Shown here one piece after another: positions 52,834 to 61,762 of a stretch of 64,000 nucleotides of DNA; the first letter of the stretch is position 1; each line of letters starts with the position of its first letter. Source of the stretch: Paractinoplanes bogorensis (lineage in GTDB: Bacteria; Actinomycetota; Actinomycetes; Mycobacteriales; Micromonosporaceae); assembly GCF_018829635.1 (NCBI RefSeq), contig NZ_JAHKKG010000011.1:186001-250000 (forward strand), in the 5' to 3' direction. The notes beneath the pieces are model-generated. The model was not told where the DNA came from. It did not search any database and saw only the letters and a program-made list of their open reading frames with translations. The translations under genes and the position numbers were made by a program.

Positions 52834-54274
52834 CGGCCAGAGTCGCCTTGACGCCGTGCTTGTCGATGGCGGTCAGCCACTCGATCAGCGCCGCCCGCCA
52901 CCGAGCGTCCTCGGCCAGCGCCGGCGTGAACACCGTGTCCAGCCCCAGCAGGGCGTCCACCACGCCCGACGGAGTGGCCGGCGCCGCGGCCAGCCGGGCC
53001 CGGATCCGGTCGGCCAGGGGATCGTTCAGCGGCAAGGGCGTCCCGTCGTCGGCCACGCCCTGCACGAACCGCATCCACGCCGCCACGACCAGCGCCCCCC
53101 AGTGTGGCACCGAACCCGCGGCCAGCCGGTCGGCGATCGTCTGCAGCACCCGCTGCGGCAGCTTCTGCGAACCGTCCATGGCCACCTGCACGGTCTGGTA
53201 CTCGATGGCCGGGTTCTCGAACCGGATCAAAACCTCTTCCCCGTACGCGAGAGTGTCCACCCCCGACGGCGGCTCGAAGCTGGGCGCCACGTCGGAAGCG
53301 ATGAACTCACGAACAACCGAATGCATCCCCGGCAGAGCCAGGGCCGACGCGATCGTCGTGCACCCAGCCACCGCGCCGAGGTAGGCGATCGCCGAGTGCA
53401 CCCCGTTGAGCGTGCGCAACTTCAGCCGCTCCCACGGCCGGGCGTCGGTTGTCAGCACCGCCCCGGCCAGCTCCCAGGCGGGCCGCCCGGCCGGGAAGTC
53501 GTCCTCGATCACCCACGCCGAGTACGGTTCGCCGTTCACCGCGGCCCGATCCCGTACGCCCAGGGCCGTCGACGCCCCCGCGAGCGTCGCCGCCGTGGTG
53601 GCGGGCACGATCCGGTCGACCATCGAGCCGGGGAAACTGACCGACGAAGCGACCCAGTCGGCGATCGCGGTGGCCGCCGCCAGCCCGGTGATCAGACCGC
53701 GCAGCCGGTGCCCGTTGGCCGGCAGGTTGTCGCAGCTGGCCAGCGCGATCGGCCCGGCGTCGGCCCGGCGCCGCGCGCACAGTCCGCGGATCAGCAGGCC
53801 GGGCACGGTCTGCGGCGGCCGCCCGGTCTCGAGGTCGGCCCGCAGGTCGTCGTCGAGCAGCAGCCGCCCGGTGGCCGCGTCGAGCTTGTAGCCCTTCTCG
53901 GTCACGGTCAGCGTCACGATCTTGATGGTCGGGTCGGCCAGCAGGGCCACCACCGCTCCGGGGTCGGCGGCGGCCCGCATCTGCCCGGCCGACGAACCGA
54001 TCACCCGCGTGCTGTTGCCGCCCGGGTCGAGCGTCGTGACGCTGAACAGCCCGTCCTGCGCCCGCATCGCGTCGACCACGTCGGCCGAGCGCGGTGCGAC
54101 CCCGACGATGCCCCAGTCGCCACCGCCCGCGGCCATCGCGTCCTCGGTGAAGACGGCCTGATGGGCCCGATGGAACGCGCCCAGCCCGAGATGAACGATG
54201 CCGGCCGGAGGAGCCACGACGCGCGGCCGGCAGTCCCGAGGCACATGGGCCAGCGAAGAGGTACTCAGTTCCAT
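52820..54274 (-). CDS. Mannitol dehydrogenase family protein (fructuronate/mannonate reductase-like)
   Basis: A 484-residue polyol/uronate dehydrogenase. The family start IVHLGLGAFHRAHQA includes the NAD-binding GxGxFxRxH motif, with SCDNLPANG and the catalytic Lys and Asn-His in KLRTLNGVHSAIAYLG near residue 300. In E. coli UxuB reduces fructuronate to mannonate; adjacency to UxaC makes that reaction most likely here, though mannitol or arabinitol dehydrogenases share the fold. ATG at 54274 overlaps the upstream fuconate dehydratase by 10 bases. Confidence 0.85.
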   Translation of the reverse strand: MELSTSSLAHVPRDCRPRVVAPPAGIVHLGLGAFHRAHQAVFTEDAMAAGGGDWGIVGVAPRSADVVDAMRAQDGLFSVTTLDPGGNSTRVIGSSAGQMRAAADPGAVVALLADPTIKIVTLTVTEKGYKLDAATGRLLLDDDLRADLETGRPPQTVPGLLIRGLCARRRADAGPIALASCDNLPANGHRLRGLITGLAAATAIADWVASSVSFPGSMVDRIVPATTAATLAGASTALGVRDRAAVNGEPYSAWVIEDDFPAGRPAWELAGAVLTTDARPWERLKLRTLNGVHSAIAYLGAVAGCTTIASALALPGMHSVVREFIASDVAPSFEPPSGVDTLAYGEEVLIRFENPAIEYQTVQVAMDGSQKLPQRVLQTIADRLAAGSVPHWGALVVAAWMRFVQGVADDGTPLPLNDPLADRIRARLAAAPATPSGVVDALLGLDTVFTPALAEDARWRAALIEWLTAIDKHGVKATLAGALP

Positions 54275-55542
54275 TCGGGACCGCCCGGGAAGGAGAAGCG
54301 GTCGATCGAGGCCGGCACCATGTCGGAGCTGTATCCGGGGCGAGAAGGCAGGAGATAACGGCCTTCCCGCGTACGCACCGGGTCCGTGAAGTGCTCGTGC
54401 AGATGATCGACGTATTCGACCATCCGGCCGTCGAGCGACGTCCCCACGCGCAGGTAGTCGAAGATCGCGATGTGCTGCACGAGCTCGCACAGCCCGACCC
54501 CACCCGCGTGCGGGCACACCGGGACGCCGAACTTGGCCGCCAGCAGCAACTCGGCCAGCACCTCGGGCACGCCCGCGACCCGGCACGCGTCGACTTGCAT
54601 CACCCGGATGGCGTCGGCTTGCAGCAACTGCTTGAAGATGACGCGGTTGGCCGCCACTTCACCGGTCGCGACGCGTACGGGGGAAACCGCTTCTTGAATT
54701 TTCGCGTGGCCGAGGATGTCGTCGGGGTGGGTGGGTTCCTCGATCCAGTAGGGATCGAATTCGGCCAGCCGGGCCATGTTGGCGATGGCCTCGTCGACGC
54801 CCCAGATCTGGTTGGCGTCCATCATCAGCAGCGCGTCGGGGCCGATCTCGGAGCGGATGATCGCGGCCCGGCGCACGTCGTCCTCGATCGGGCCGCCGAC
54901 CTTCATCTTCATCGCGCGCCAGCCGTCGGCGTAGGCCTGCTTGGTCAGCGCCCGCACCTTGTCGTCGGGGTAGCCGAGCCACCCGACGCTGGTGGTGTAT
55001 GACGGAAATCCTTCGTCCCGCAGCCGGGCGAGCCGATCATCGAGGCCGACCAGACCGCGATCAAGAATGGCAGCGGCCTCGGACGGAGTCAGCGCGTCCG
55101 AGATGTGCCGGAAGTCCACACAGGCCAGCAGGTCGGACGTCGACATGGAGGCCAGGTACTCCCACATCGGCCGGCCGGCCAGCTTGGCCCGCGCGTCCCA
55201 CACGGCGTTGACGACCGCACCGGTCGCCATGTGCAGCGCACCCTTCTCGGGCCCGATCCAGCGCAGCTGCGGATGCGCGGTGAGCGACCGCAGAAACGCC
55301 AGCGGGTCGGCCGACAGAGACACGCCGACCAACGAGGGCGCCAGGGCCCGTACGGCCGCGCAGGTGATCTCGTTCCCCTGGCCGTTGGTGAAGGTGAACC
55401 CGGTGCCGGTCACGCCCGCGTCGGTCGTCAGCTCGACATAGGTGGCCGAATAGTCGCCGCGGTTGATCGAGTCGGACCCGTCGCCCGCCGCGGCCGTCGG
55501 GAACCGCACGTCGTGCACGTCGACGCCCGTGATGGTGGTCAT
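54265..55542 (-). CDS. L-fuconate dehydratase (enolase superfamily)
   Basis: A 425-residue enolase-superfamily acid sugar dehydratase. The FucD-type cues are SINRGDYSATYVEL near the N-terminus, SVGWLGYPDDKV, the catalytic KxK in AMKMKVG, metal ligands in MMDANQIW (Asp), WIEEPTHP (Glu) and ATGEVAANR (Glu), then the general acid/base His in CPHAGGVGLCELVQH (in parts). It should dehydrate L-fuconate (or a related galactonate) to the 2-keto-3-deoxy acid. In a uronate operon a mannonate dehydratase would be expected, but the sequence is clearly of the fuconate type. It overlaps uxaC by 4 bases. Confidence 0.87.
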   Translation of the reverse strand: MTTITGVDVHDVRFPTAAAGDGSDSINRGDYSATYVELTTDAGVTGTGFTFTNGQGNEITCAAVRALAPSLVGVSLSADPLAFLRSLTAHPQLRWIGPEKGALHMATGAVVNAVWDARAKLAGRPMWEYLASMSTSDLLACVDFRHISDALTPSEAAAILDRGLVGLDDRLARLRDEGFPSYTTSVGWLGYPDDKVRALTKQAYADGWRAMKMKVGGPIEDDVRRAAIIRSEIGPDALLMMDANQIWGVDEAIANMARLAEFDPYWIEEPTHPDDILGHAKIQEAVSPVRVATGEVAANRVIFKQLLQADAIRVMQVDACRVAGVPEVLAELLLAAKFGVPVCPHAGGVGLCELVQHIAIFDYLRVGTSLDGRMVEYVDHLHEHFTDPVRTREGRYLLPSRPGYSSDMVPASIDRFSFPGGPEWN

Positions 55543-56942
55543 GCGTTCTCCAACCGGAAGATGCGTTTGGGCAGGTGGTAGGCCAGATCGGCGATGGTCT
55601 CGGCCGCTTCGGCGAACGGCAGGCGGTCCTGCACGACGAGGGACGCCAGGTAGGCCGCGTCGACCCGTCGAGCCACGTCGTGGCGTACGGGAATGGAACA
55701 GAAGGCCCGGGTGTCGTCGACGAAGCCGGCCGTGTTGTAGAAGCCGGCCGAGTCGGTCACCGCCTCGCGGAACCGGCGCATCGCGTCGGGCGTGTCGAGG
55801 AACCACCACGGCGCGCCCAGGAACAGGGCCGGGTAGCCGCCCGCGAGCGGGGCCAGTTCGCGGCTGAACGCCGTCTCGTCGAGGGTGTAGAGCACGATCC
55901 GGAGGCGAGGTTCCATCCCGTACGCGTCCAGCAGCGGCGCCAGCGCATGGACATAATCGGTCGCCTGCGGGATGTCGCCGCCCACGTCCCGGCCGTGCGC
56001 GGCGAACAGCGCCCGGTTGTGGTCGCGCGACGCCCCCGGATGCAACTGCATGACCAGGCCGTCATCGATCGACATCCGCGCGAACTCGAGGATCATGTGC
56101 CCGCGGAACGTCTCGGCGTCGGCCGCGGACGCCTCGCCCCGGAGCCCTCGCTCGAAGATCCGGGCGGCATCGGCGGGTTCCAGCGCGACCGTACGGGCGG
56201 TGGGGTGACCGTGGTCCGACGAGGTCGTGCCGGCCTCGATGAAGGCCTCGCGCCGGCGTCGCAACGCGGAGAGGTAGCCGCCGTAGGAGGAACAGTCCTC
56301 GCCGGCCAGTTCGCCCATCCGCGCCACGTTGCCGGCCCAGTCGTCGCGATCGAGATCGACCACGTCGTCCGGCCGGAACGTGGAGATGACCCGGCCGCCC
56401 CACCCGTCGGCGGCCAGCTTGGCGTGGTGGGGCAATTCGTCGGTGGGGGACTCGGTGGTGGCCAGCACCTCGATGCGGAAGCGCTCGAACAGGGCCCGCG
56501 GGCGGAAATCCGGCTCGGCCAGGCGGGCGGCGATCGCGTCGTACACCTCGTCGGCCGTGTCTTTCGAGAACGGCGTGTCGACACCGAAGACCGTGCGGAA
56601 CGTCTGCTCGAGCCACAGCCGCGACGGCGTACCGCGGAAGAGATGCCAGTTCGCGGCGAGCAGGCGCCAGATCGTCCGGGGATCGGTCTCGACCGGGCCG
56701 CCGTCGCGCCGGGGCACGCCCAGCCGGTCGGGCGGGATGCCCTGGCTCAGCAGCATCCGGGTCACGTAGTGGTCGGGGACGATCAGCAGCCGGGCCGGGT
56801 CGGGAAACGGCTCGTCGTCGGCCAGCAGTGCCGGGTCGACGTGGCCGTGCGGGCTGATCAGGGGCAGGTCGCGGACCACGGCGTACAGGTCGCGGGCCAG
56901 ACCGGCGTGCCGCGGGTCGGTGACGAAGATCGGGTCGGGCAT
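55539..56942 (-). CDS. uxaC: Glucuronate/galacturonate isomerase
   Basis: A 467-residue uronate isomerase of the amidohydrolase superfamily. The first metal site is HGHVD (H32 and H34). Conserved stretches are RLLIVPDHYVTRMLLSQG, WRLLAANWHLFRGTPSRLWL, VLATTESPTD and FRPDDVVD, MQLHPGASRDHN and LGAPWWFLD (in parts). It interconverts D-glucuronate/D-fructuronate and D-galacturonate/D-tagaturonate, the entry of pectin-derived uronates into metabolism. Length is canonical (about 470). Second gene of the minus-strand operon, starting two bases after the first. Confidence 0.93.
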   Translation of the reverse strand: MPDPIFVTDPRHAGLARDLYAVVRDLPLISPHGHVDPALLADDEPFPDPARLLIVPDHYVTRMLLSQGIPPDRLGVPRRDGGPVETDPRTIWRLLAANWHLFRGTPSRLWLEQTFRTVFGVDTPFSKDTADEVYDAIAARLAEPDFRPRALFERFRIEVLATTESPTDELPHHAKLAADGWGGRVISTFRPDDVVDLDRDDWAGNVARMGELAGEDCSSYGGYLSALRRRREAFIEAGTTSSDHGHPTARTVALEPADAARIFERGLRGEASAADAETFRGHMILEFARMSIDDGLVMQLHPGASRDHNRALFAAHGRDVGGDIPQATDYVHALAPLLDAYGMEPRLRIVLYTLDETAFSRELAPLAGGYPALFLGAPWWFLDTPDAMRRFREAVTDSAGFYNTAGFVDDTRAFCSIPVRHDVARRVDAAYLASLVVQDRLPFAEAAETIADLAYHLPKRIFRLENA

Positions 56943-56944
56943 TC

Positions 56945-58168
56945 TCACTCCTTGATCAGCGTGTCGACCCGCACCGGCGCCGCGTCCCGCAGGCTCTGGT
57001 TGGCGGCGAGGCCGGTGAGCAGGGCCAGGGCGCCGTCGCGGGCGGTCGCCGAGCGGTTCATCGGGTCGGTCTGCCCGCCCAGCAGCACGCCGGTCATCCG
57101 CTTGTCGGCGCCGCCGTGGCCCTCGCGGTCGACCGGTTGCAGTTCCACCGCGTACGGGGGTGTCCAGTAGGGCCGGATGGTCAGGGTGACCGACCCCGAC
57201 TCGGGGGACGCGCCGTGCTTGACCATGGCCGACGCGTCCGGGCTGACGTGGTCGCTCTCGATCACCTCGAGCTCGAGCCGGCCTCGGCTGCCGTTGACCA
57301 TGAGCCGATAGCCCTCCCACGGCGCGTACGCGGTGAGGTGATAGGTCATGGTGGCGCCCGTGTCGTAGCGGACCAGAACGGCCAGGTCGTCCTCGATGGT
57401 CACACCGGGGGCGAAGACGTCCTGGTCGCGGCGGTAGCCGTCCACTGCTGACGGGCGTTCGTAGAGCGCCTCGAGACGGGGATCGGCCGTCAGGTCGAGC
57501 GCGAATCGATCTTGCGGCAGAGCGCGCCCGCGCCCCTGATCGCCGTAGAAGAACAGCCGCCCCGACGCGAAGACTTCGACCGGTGCCGCGCCCAGCCACC
57601 AGTTGACCAGGTCGAAGTGGTGACCCGACTTGTGCACGAGCAGCCCGCCCGAGGTGGCCTTGTCGCGGTGCCAGCGGCGGAAGTAGTCGGCGCCGTGCCG
57701 CACGTCGAGCAGCCACTCGAAGTGCACCGAGCCGATCTCGCCGATCTCGCCGCGGGCCAGCAGCGTGCGCACCACCTCGTGCACCGGGTTGAACCGGTAG
57801 TTGAAGGCGACCTGAACGCGCCGGCCGGTGCGTTCGACGGCGTCGAGGATGCGTTCGCAGCTGGGCGCGTCCACCGTCATCGGCTTCTCGGTGATGACGT
57901 CGCAGCCGGCCTCGAGCGCGGTCACGATGTGGTCCGCGTGGGTGCTGTCCACGCTGGTCACGATGAGTTCGTCGACCTTCTCGGCGGCCAGCATCCGGCG
58001 CAGGTCGGCGGCCTGATAGGTCGGCACCGGTTCCGGCAGCCAGCCGTTGTGCACGTCCATCCGGGCCTGGTTGACGTCGGCCAGGGCGACCAGCTGGCCG
58101 TTCTCCGTGGCCGCCTTGATGAACATCTCGGCCCGCGAGCCGGTGCCGATCAGAGCGATGCGGCGCAT
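56945..58168 (-). CDS. Gfo/Idh/MocA-family oxidoreductase (first gene of the uronate operon)
   Basis: A 407-residue oxidoreductase: RIALIGTGSRAEMFIKAA (Rossmann GxGxR), the EKP motif in VITEKPMTVD near residue 94, and VAFNYRFNPVH. The substrate half contains SGGLLVHKSGHHFDLVNWW with paired His residues, a form common in dehydrogenases of sugars in glycan-catabolic clusters. A C-terminal extension ends VRVDTLIKE. It is divergent from the LacI gene; a GCAAA-gg-TTTGC dyad lies 19 bases before its start. Substrate unknown. Confidence 0.87.
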   Translation of the reverse strand: MRRIALIGTGSRAEMFIKAATENGQLVALADVNQARMDVHNGWLPEPVPTYQAADLRRMLAAEKVDELIVTSVDSTHADHIVTALEAGCDVITEKPMTVDAPSCERILDAVERTGRRVQVAFNYRFNPVHEVVRTLLARGEIGEIGSVHFEWLLDVRHGADYFRRWHRDKATSGGLLVHKSGHHFDLVNWWLGAAPVEVFASGRLFFYGDQGRGRALPQDRFALDLTADPRLEALYERPSAVDGYRRDQDVFAPGVTIEDDLAVLVRYDTGATMTYHLTAYAPWEGYRLMVNGSRGRLELEVIESDHVSPDASAMVKHGASPESGSVTLTIRPYWTPPYAVELQPVDREGHGGADKRMTGVLLGGQTDPMNRSATARDGALALLTGLAANQSLRDAAPVRVDTLIKE

Positions 58169-58186
58169 GGGACCTCCCGGAAGACG

Positions 58187-58198
58187 GCAAAGGTTTGC
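58187..58198 (-). promoter_or_regulatory. Candidate LacI operator ahead of the uronate operon
   Basis: GCAAAGGTTTGC forms a perfect 5-bp dyad around two bases, close to the start of the minus-strand operon. It resembles half of the TGCAAcCGcTTGCA site at 58327. Confidence 0.5.
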
Positions 58199-58289
58199 AG
58201 GGAAGTTAGGACGGTCGATCCGTTGTCGTCAATGATGCTGAGGCATAAATCCCGTTTAGCCCGAGTGGGAGCGTGTGCCAAGCGTCCGT

Positions 58290-58306
58290 TTGCAACATCT
58301 ATGCAA
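58290..58306. promoter_or_regulatory. Candidate operator in the divergent promoter region
   Basis: TTGCAACATCTATGCAA has TTGCA/TGCAA arms 7 bases apart. It could be a second contact point for the LacI protein encoded next door. Confidence 0.4.
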
Positions 58307-58316
58307 TAGATGCCCA

Positions 58317-58346
58317 TTGACTTGTGTGCAACCGCTTGCATTAATG
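58317..58346 (+). promoter_or_regulatory. Promoter of the second LacI gene with an operator in its spacer
   Basis: TTGACT (58317-58322) and TTAATG (58341-58346) are 18 bases apart and fit -35 and -10 boxes. The palindrome TGCAACCGCTTGCA (58327-58340) lies between them, an arrangement typical for autorepression by a LacI protein. Confidence 0.55.
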
Positions 58347-58438
58347 GCTCTCGACACGTGACCCGTGACACAGCGATCACCGGTTACAAGGCGATCGCCG
58401 CTGAGCGGAGCGAAGCCATAAGTACAGGAGGTGTAAGC

Positions 58439-59473
58439 ATGGCCGTCACCATCCGCGACGTGGCCAGGGCGTCGGGCGTGCACATCTCCACCGTGTCGCG
58501 GACGTTCTCGGCCCCGCACCTGGTCAACCCGAACACCCGCAGCCGGGTGCTGGCCTGCGCCGAGCAGCTCGGCTACCGCCCCAACCGGGCCGCCCGCGCG
58601 CTCATCACCGGCCGCACGTTCAACATCGGCCTGATCGTGGCCGACATCGCCAACCCGTTCTTCCCGCCGCTGATCAAGGCGGCCGAGAGTCAGGCCCGCA
58701 AGCACGACCACCACATCTTCGTGGCCGACACCAACGAGGACGCGGCGGTCGAGGAAGAGGTCGTCCGCGCGCTGGCCAAGCAGGTCGACGGCGTGCTGCT
58801 GGTCAGCCCCCGGATGAGCAACGCGCTGATCGAGCAGCTCAGCCGGGAGGTGCCGCTGGTCGTGGTGAACCGCCAGATCGCCGGCATCCCGGCCGTGGTG
58901 ATGGACGTCGCCCGCGGAGCCCGGATCGCGGTGGAGCACCTCACCAACCTCGGCCACCGCTCGGTCGCGCTGCTCAGCGGTCCCCGCGGGTCGTGGACCA
59001 GCCGCGAGATCCGGCGTTCGGCCACCGCCACCGCCAAGGCGGCCGGGGCCGAGCTCACCATCATCGGCCCCAACCCGCCGACCGAGGTCGGTGGGCTCAC
59101 GGTCGCCGAGGAGGTGTTGCGGGCCGGCGCCACCGCCGTGCTGGCCTACAACGACCTCATGGCGATCGGTCTCATCGAGGGTCTGCTGGCCGCCGGGGCG
59201 CGCGTACCCCAGGACGTCAGCGTCGTCGGCATCGACGACATCATGCTCAGCCGGCTCACCCGCCCGAAGCTGACCACGGTGGCGACCCCCACCGCCGCCG
59301 CTGGTCGGGCGGCCGTCGACATGCTCCTCGCGCATGGCGACGACCGCCGCACCACCGCACAGATTCATCTGCAGACCGAACTGGTCATCCGCGACTCGAC
59401 GGGGCGGGGCCCGGGTCCGCACAGCCCTGCGGACCCGGGCGACGTGATCGCCCACGGAGGTGTCGCTTCCTAG
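58439..59473 (+). CDS. LacI-family repressor of the uronate and ABC importer genes
   Basis: A 344-residue LacI/GalR protein: HTH at about 4-27 (TIRDVARASGVHISTVSRTF), hinge near 48-60 (LGYRPNRAARALITG) and effector domain (IGLIVADIANPFFPPLIKAA; VVGIDDIMLSRLTRPKLTTV in parts). AGGAGG lies 7 bases before the ATG. It sits between the divergent uronate operon and the sugar ABC importer genes (which start 10 bases after its stop), so it should control both. Dyads at 58187, 58290 and 58327 are its likely targets. Confidence 0.92.
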   Translation: MAVTIRDVARASGVHISTVSRTFSAPHLVNPNTRSRVLACAEQLGYRPNRAARALITGRTFNIGLIVADIANPFFPPLIKAAESQARKHDHHIFVADTNEDAAVEEEVVRALAKQVDGVLLVSPRMSNALIEQLSREVPLVVVNRQIAGIPAVVMDVARGARIAVEHLTNLGHRSVALLSGPRGSWTSREIRRSATATAKAAGAELTIIGPNPPTEVGGLTVAEEVLRAGATAVLAYNDLMAIGLIEGLLAAGARVPQDVSVVGIDDIMLSRLTRPKLTTVATPTAAAGRAAVDMLLAHGDDRRTTAQIHLQTELVIRDSTGRGPGPHSPADPGDVIAHGGVAS

Positions 59474-59483
59474 AAGGAGCGTC

Positions 59484-60800
59484 ATGGAGCCCATCACGCG
59501 GGATCACACGCCCGCTCAACGTACTACTCGACGGCGCTTACTGGCCGCCGCCCTTACTGTTCCACTCCTGCTCGGTGCCGCGGCCTGTGGTGGCGACGAC
59601 TCTTCCAGCGATGGAAAGACCGAGCTGTCGGTCTTCTGGTGGGGCGCCGAGAAGCGCGCCGAGCTGACCGACCAGGCCCTCAAGCTCTACACGGCCAAGC
59701 ACCCCGACGTCACGTTCAAGACGACCTGGCAGGGAAACCAGGGCTACTTCGACAAGCTGGCCACGCTGACCGCGGGCGGCAACGCTCCGGACATCTTCCA
59801 GATCGACGACAACTACATCTCCGAGTACGCCGGCCGCGGGGTGACGCTCGACCTGACCCCGTACGCGCAAAATGGGAAACTCGACGTCAGCAAGTTCCCC
59901 GAGAGCCTGCGCAAATACGGTGAGGTCGACGGCAAGCTGTCCGGCGTCGCGATGGGTGAGAACACTCAGGGCCTGGTCTACAACAAGACGCTGCTCGAGA
60001 AGTTCAAGCTGCCCGAGCCCAAGACCGGCATGAGCTGGGACGAGTTCATCGACTGGGCGGCCAACGTCACCAAGGTCTCCAAGCTTCCCGGTACGCAGGA
60101 CGCGTCCGCGGTCTACCAGGCGCTCTGGGTGTTCCTGCGGCAGAACGGCAAGGACCTGTACGCGGGCAAGCAGCTCGGTTTCGACGAGGCCGACATGACC
60201 AAGTGGTTCACGCTCTGGAAGGACGCCCGCGCCAAGGGGGCCACCCCGACGCCCGACGTCATCCACGAGGGCAACGCCAGCGACGTCAGCAAGCAGCTGA
60301 TCGTCACCGGCAAGGCCGGCACCTCGTGGGTCTGGACCAACCAGATGCCCGAGCTGAAGAAGAACACCGACGACGAGCTGGGCCTGATGGCCTACCCGGG
60401 TGACAACAGCGTGCAGTGGGCGCGGGCGTCGCTCTACTTCTCGGCGTTCCGCGGCGGCAAGCACAAGGACACCGCCGTCGACGTGATCAACTTCCTGGCC
60501 AACGACCCCGAGGCCGCCAAGATCCTCGGCACCGACCGTGGCCTGCCGCCCAACACCGACCTCCGCAAGCAGGTCGCGGCGACGGTGACCGACCCCAACA
60601 TGAAGCAGACGATCGCCGTCCAGGACGAACTGGGCGCGAAGTTCGGTCCCAACCCGCCCGGCGTGCCGCCGCAGGGGCACAGCAAGGTCCGTTCCGAGCT
60701 GATCCGGGTGGCCGAGGAGGTCGTCTACGGACGGCAGACCCCGGAACAGGGCGCAGCGGCCTACGTCGCCGCGGCCAAGGCGGCGATCGGCGCCTCGTGA
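59484..60800 (+). CDS. Sugar ABC transporter substrate-binding lipoprotein
   Basis: A 438-residue extracellular solute-binding protein, family 1. The N-terminus has a twin-arginine-like RRRLLAAAL followed by a lipobox LLGAAAC (C35). The mature domain shows the family pattern ELSVFWWG, NAPDIFQIDDN and GENTQGLVYNKTLLEKF, with WDEFIDWA and the hinge sequence of carbohydrate-binding members. AAGGAGC precedes the ATG. The genes for two permeases follow with 4-bp and 1-bp overlaps; no ATPase is encoded, so a shared MsiK-type ATPase is probably used. Confidence 0.92.
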   Translation: MEPITRDHTPAQRTTRRRLLAAALTVPLLLGAAACGGDDSSSDGKTELSVFWWGAEKRAELTDQALKLYTAKHPDVTFKTTWQGNQGYFDKLATLTAGGNAPDIFQIDDNYISEYAGRGVTLDLTPYAQNGKLDVSKFPESLRKYGEVDGKLSGVAMGENTQGLVYNKTLLEKFKLPEPKTGMSWDEFIDWAANVTKVSKLPGTQDASAVYQALWVFLRQNGKDLYAGKQLGFDEADMTKWFTLWKDARAKGATPTPDVIHEGNASDVSKQLIVTGKAGTSWVWTNQMPELKKNTDDELGLMAYPGDNSVQWARASLYFSAFRGGKHKDTAVDVINFLANDPEAAKILGTDRGLPPNTDLRKQVAATVTDPNMKQTIAVQDELGAKFGPNPPGVPPQGHSKVRSELIRVAEEVVYGRQTPEQGAAAYVAAAKAAIGAS

Positions 60801-61762
60801 CCGCCTCCACCATGATCCGCGAACCCGCCGTCCCGGCTCCCACGAAGCCGGGGCGGCGGGTCCGCCGGCGCCGCGAGAACCTCGCCGGCTACGTGTTCCT
60901 GTCGCCGTGGCTGCTCGGCCTGCTCGGCATCACGGCGATCCCGATGCTGATCTCGCTCTACCTGAGCTTCACCGACTACAGCCCGCTCATCTCGCTCGGT
61001 GACGCCGAGTGGGTCGGGCTGGACAACTACCGCCGGATGTTCACCGCCGACCAGTCGTACTGGCACGCGGTCACCGTGACCATCACGTTCGCGCTGGTGG
61101 CCGTGCCGCTCAAGCTGGCCTCCGCGCTCGGCGTCGCGCTGCTGCTCAACCGGACGATGCGCGGCATCTCGCTGTTCCGCGGGCTGTTCTATCTGCCGTC
61201 GCTGCTCGGCGGCAGCGTCGCGCTGGCCATCGTGTGGGTCAGCATGTTCAACCGGGACGGCGCCTTCAACTCGTTCCTCGCCCTGTTCGGCATCGAGGGC
61301 CTGCCCTGGGTCAACGACCCCGACTGGGCGCTCTACACGCTGATCCTGCTGGCCGTCTGGCAGTTCGGCGCGCCCATGGTGATCTTCCTGGCCGGGCTCA
61401 AGCAGGTGCCGGTCGAGCTCTACGAGGCCTCGGCGGTCGACGGGGCCGGCCCGTGGCGCAAGTTCTTCCACATCACGCTGCCGATGCTGTCGCCGGTCAT
61501 CTTCTTCAACCTGGTGCTCGAGACGATCAACGGCTTCCAGGGCTTCACGTCGGCTTTCGTGCTCTCCAACGGCACCGGCGGCCCGGTCGACTCCACGCTG
61601 ATGTACACGCTGAACCTCTACATCAAGGGGTTCGTCGAACTCGACATGGGCTACGCGTCGGCCATGGCCTGGGTGTTCCTGCTCGTGATCGGGGCGATCA
61701 CCGTGGTGCTCTTCACGACCGGGCGGTTCTGGGTCCACTACTCGGACAACGAGGAGCGGTGA
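60797..61762 (+). CDS. Sugar ABC transporter permease (UgpA/MalF-type)
   Basis: A 321-residue CUT1-family permease with six helices after a basic N-terminus (RRVRRRRENLAGYVF). The ATPase-contacting EAA loop is EASAVDGAGPWRKFFHITLP (near 219-238). The GTG start overlaps the lipoprotein stop by GTGA. Works with the next permease and the 59484 lipoprotein to import an oligo- or monosaccharide. Confidence 0.92.
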   Translation: MTASTMIREPAVPAPTKPGRRVRRRRENLAGYVFLSPWLLGLLGITAIPMLISLYLSFTDYSPLISLGDAEWVGLDNYRRMFTADQSYWHAVTVTITFALVAVPLKLASALGVALLLNRTMRGISLFRGLFYLPSLLGGSVALAIVWVSMFNRDGAFNSFLALFGIEGLPWVNDPDWALYTLILLAVWQFGAPMVIFLAGLKQVPVELYEASAVDGAGPWRKFFHITLPMLSPVIFFNLVLETINGFQGFTSAFVLSNGTGGPVDSTLMYTLNLYIKGFVELDMGYASAMAWVFLLVIGAITVVLFTTGRFWVHYSDNEER

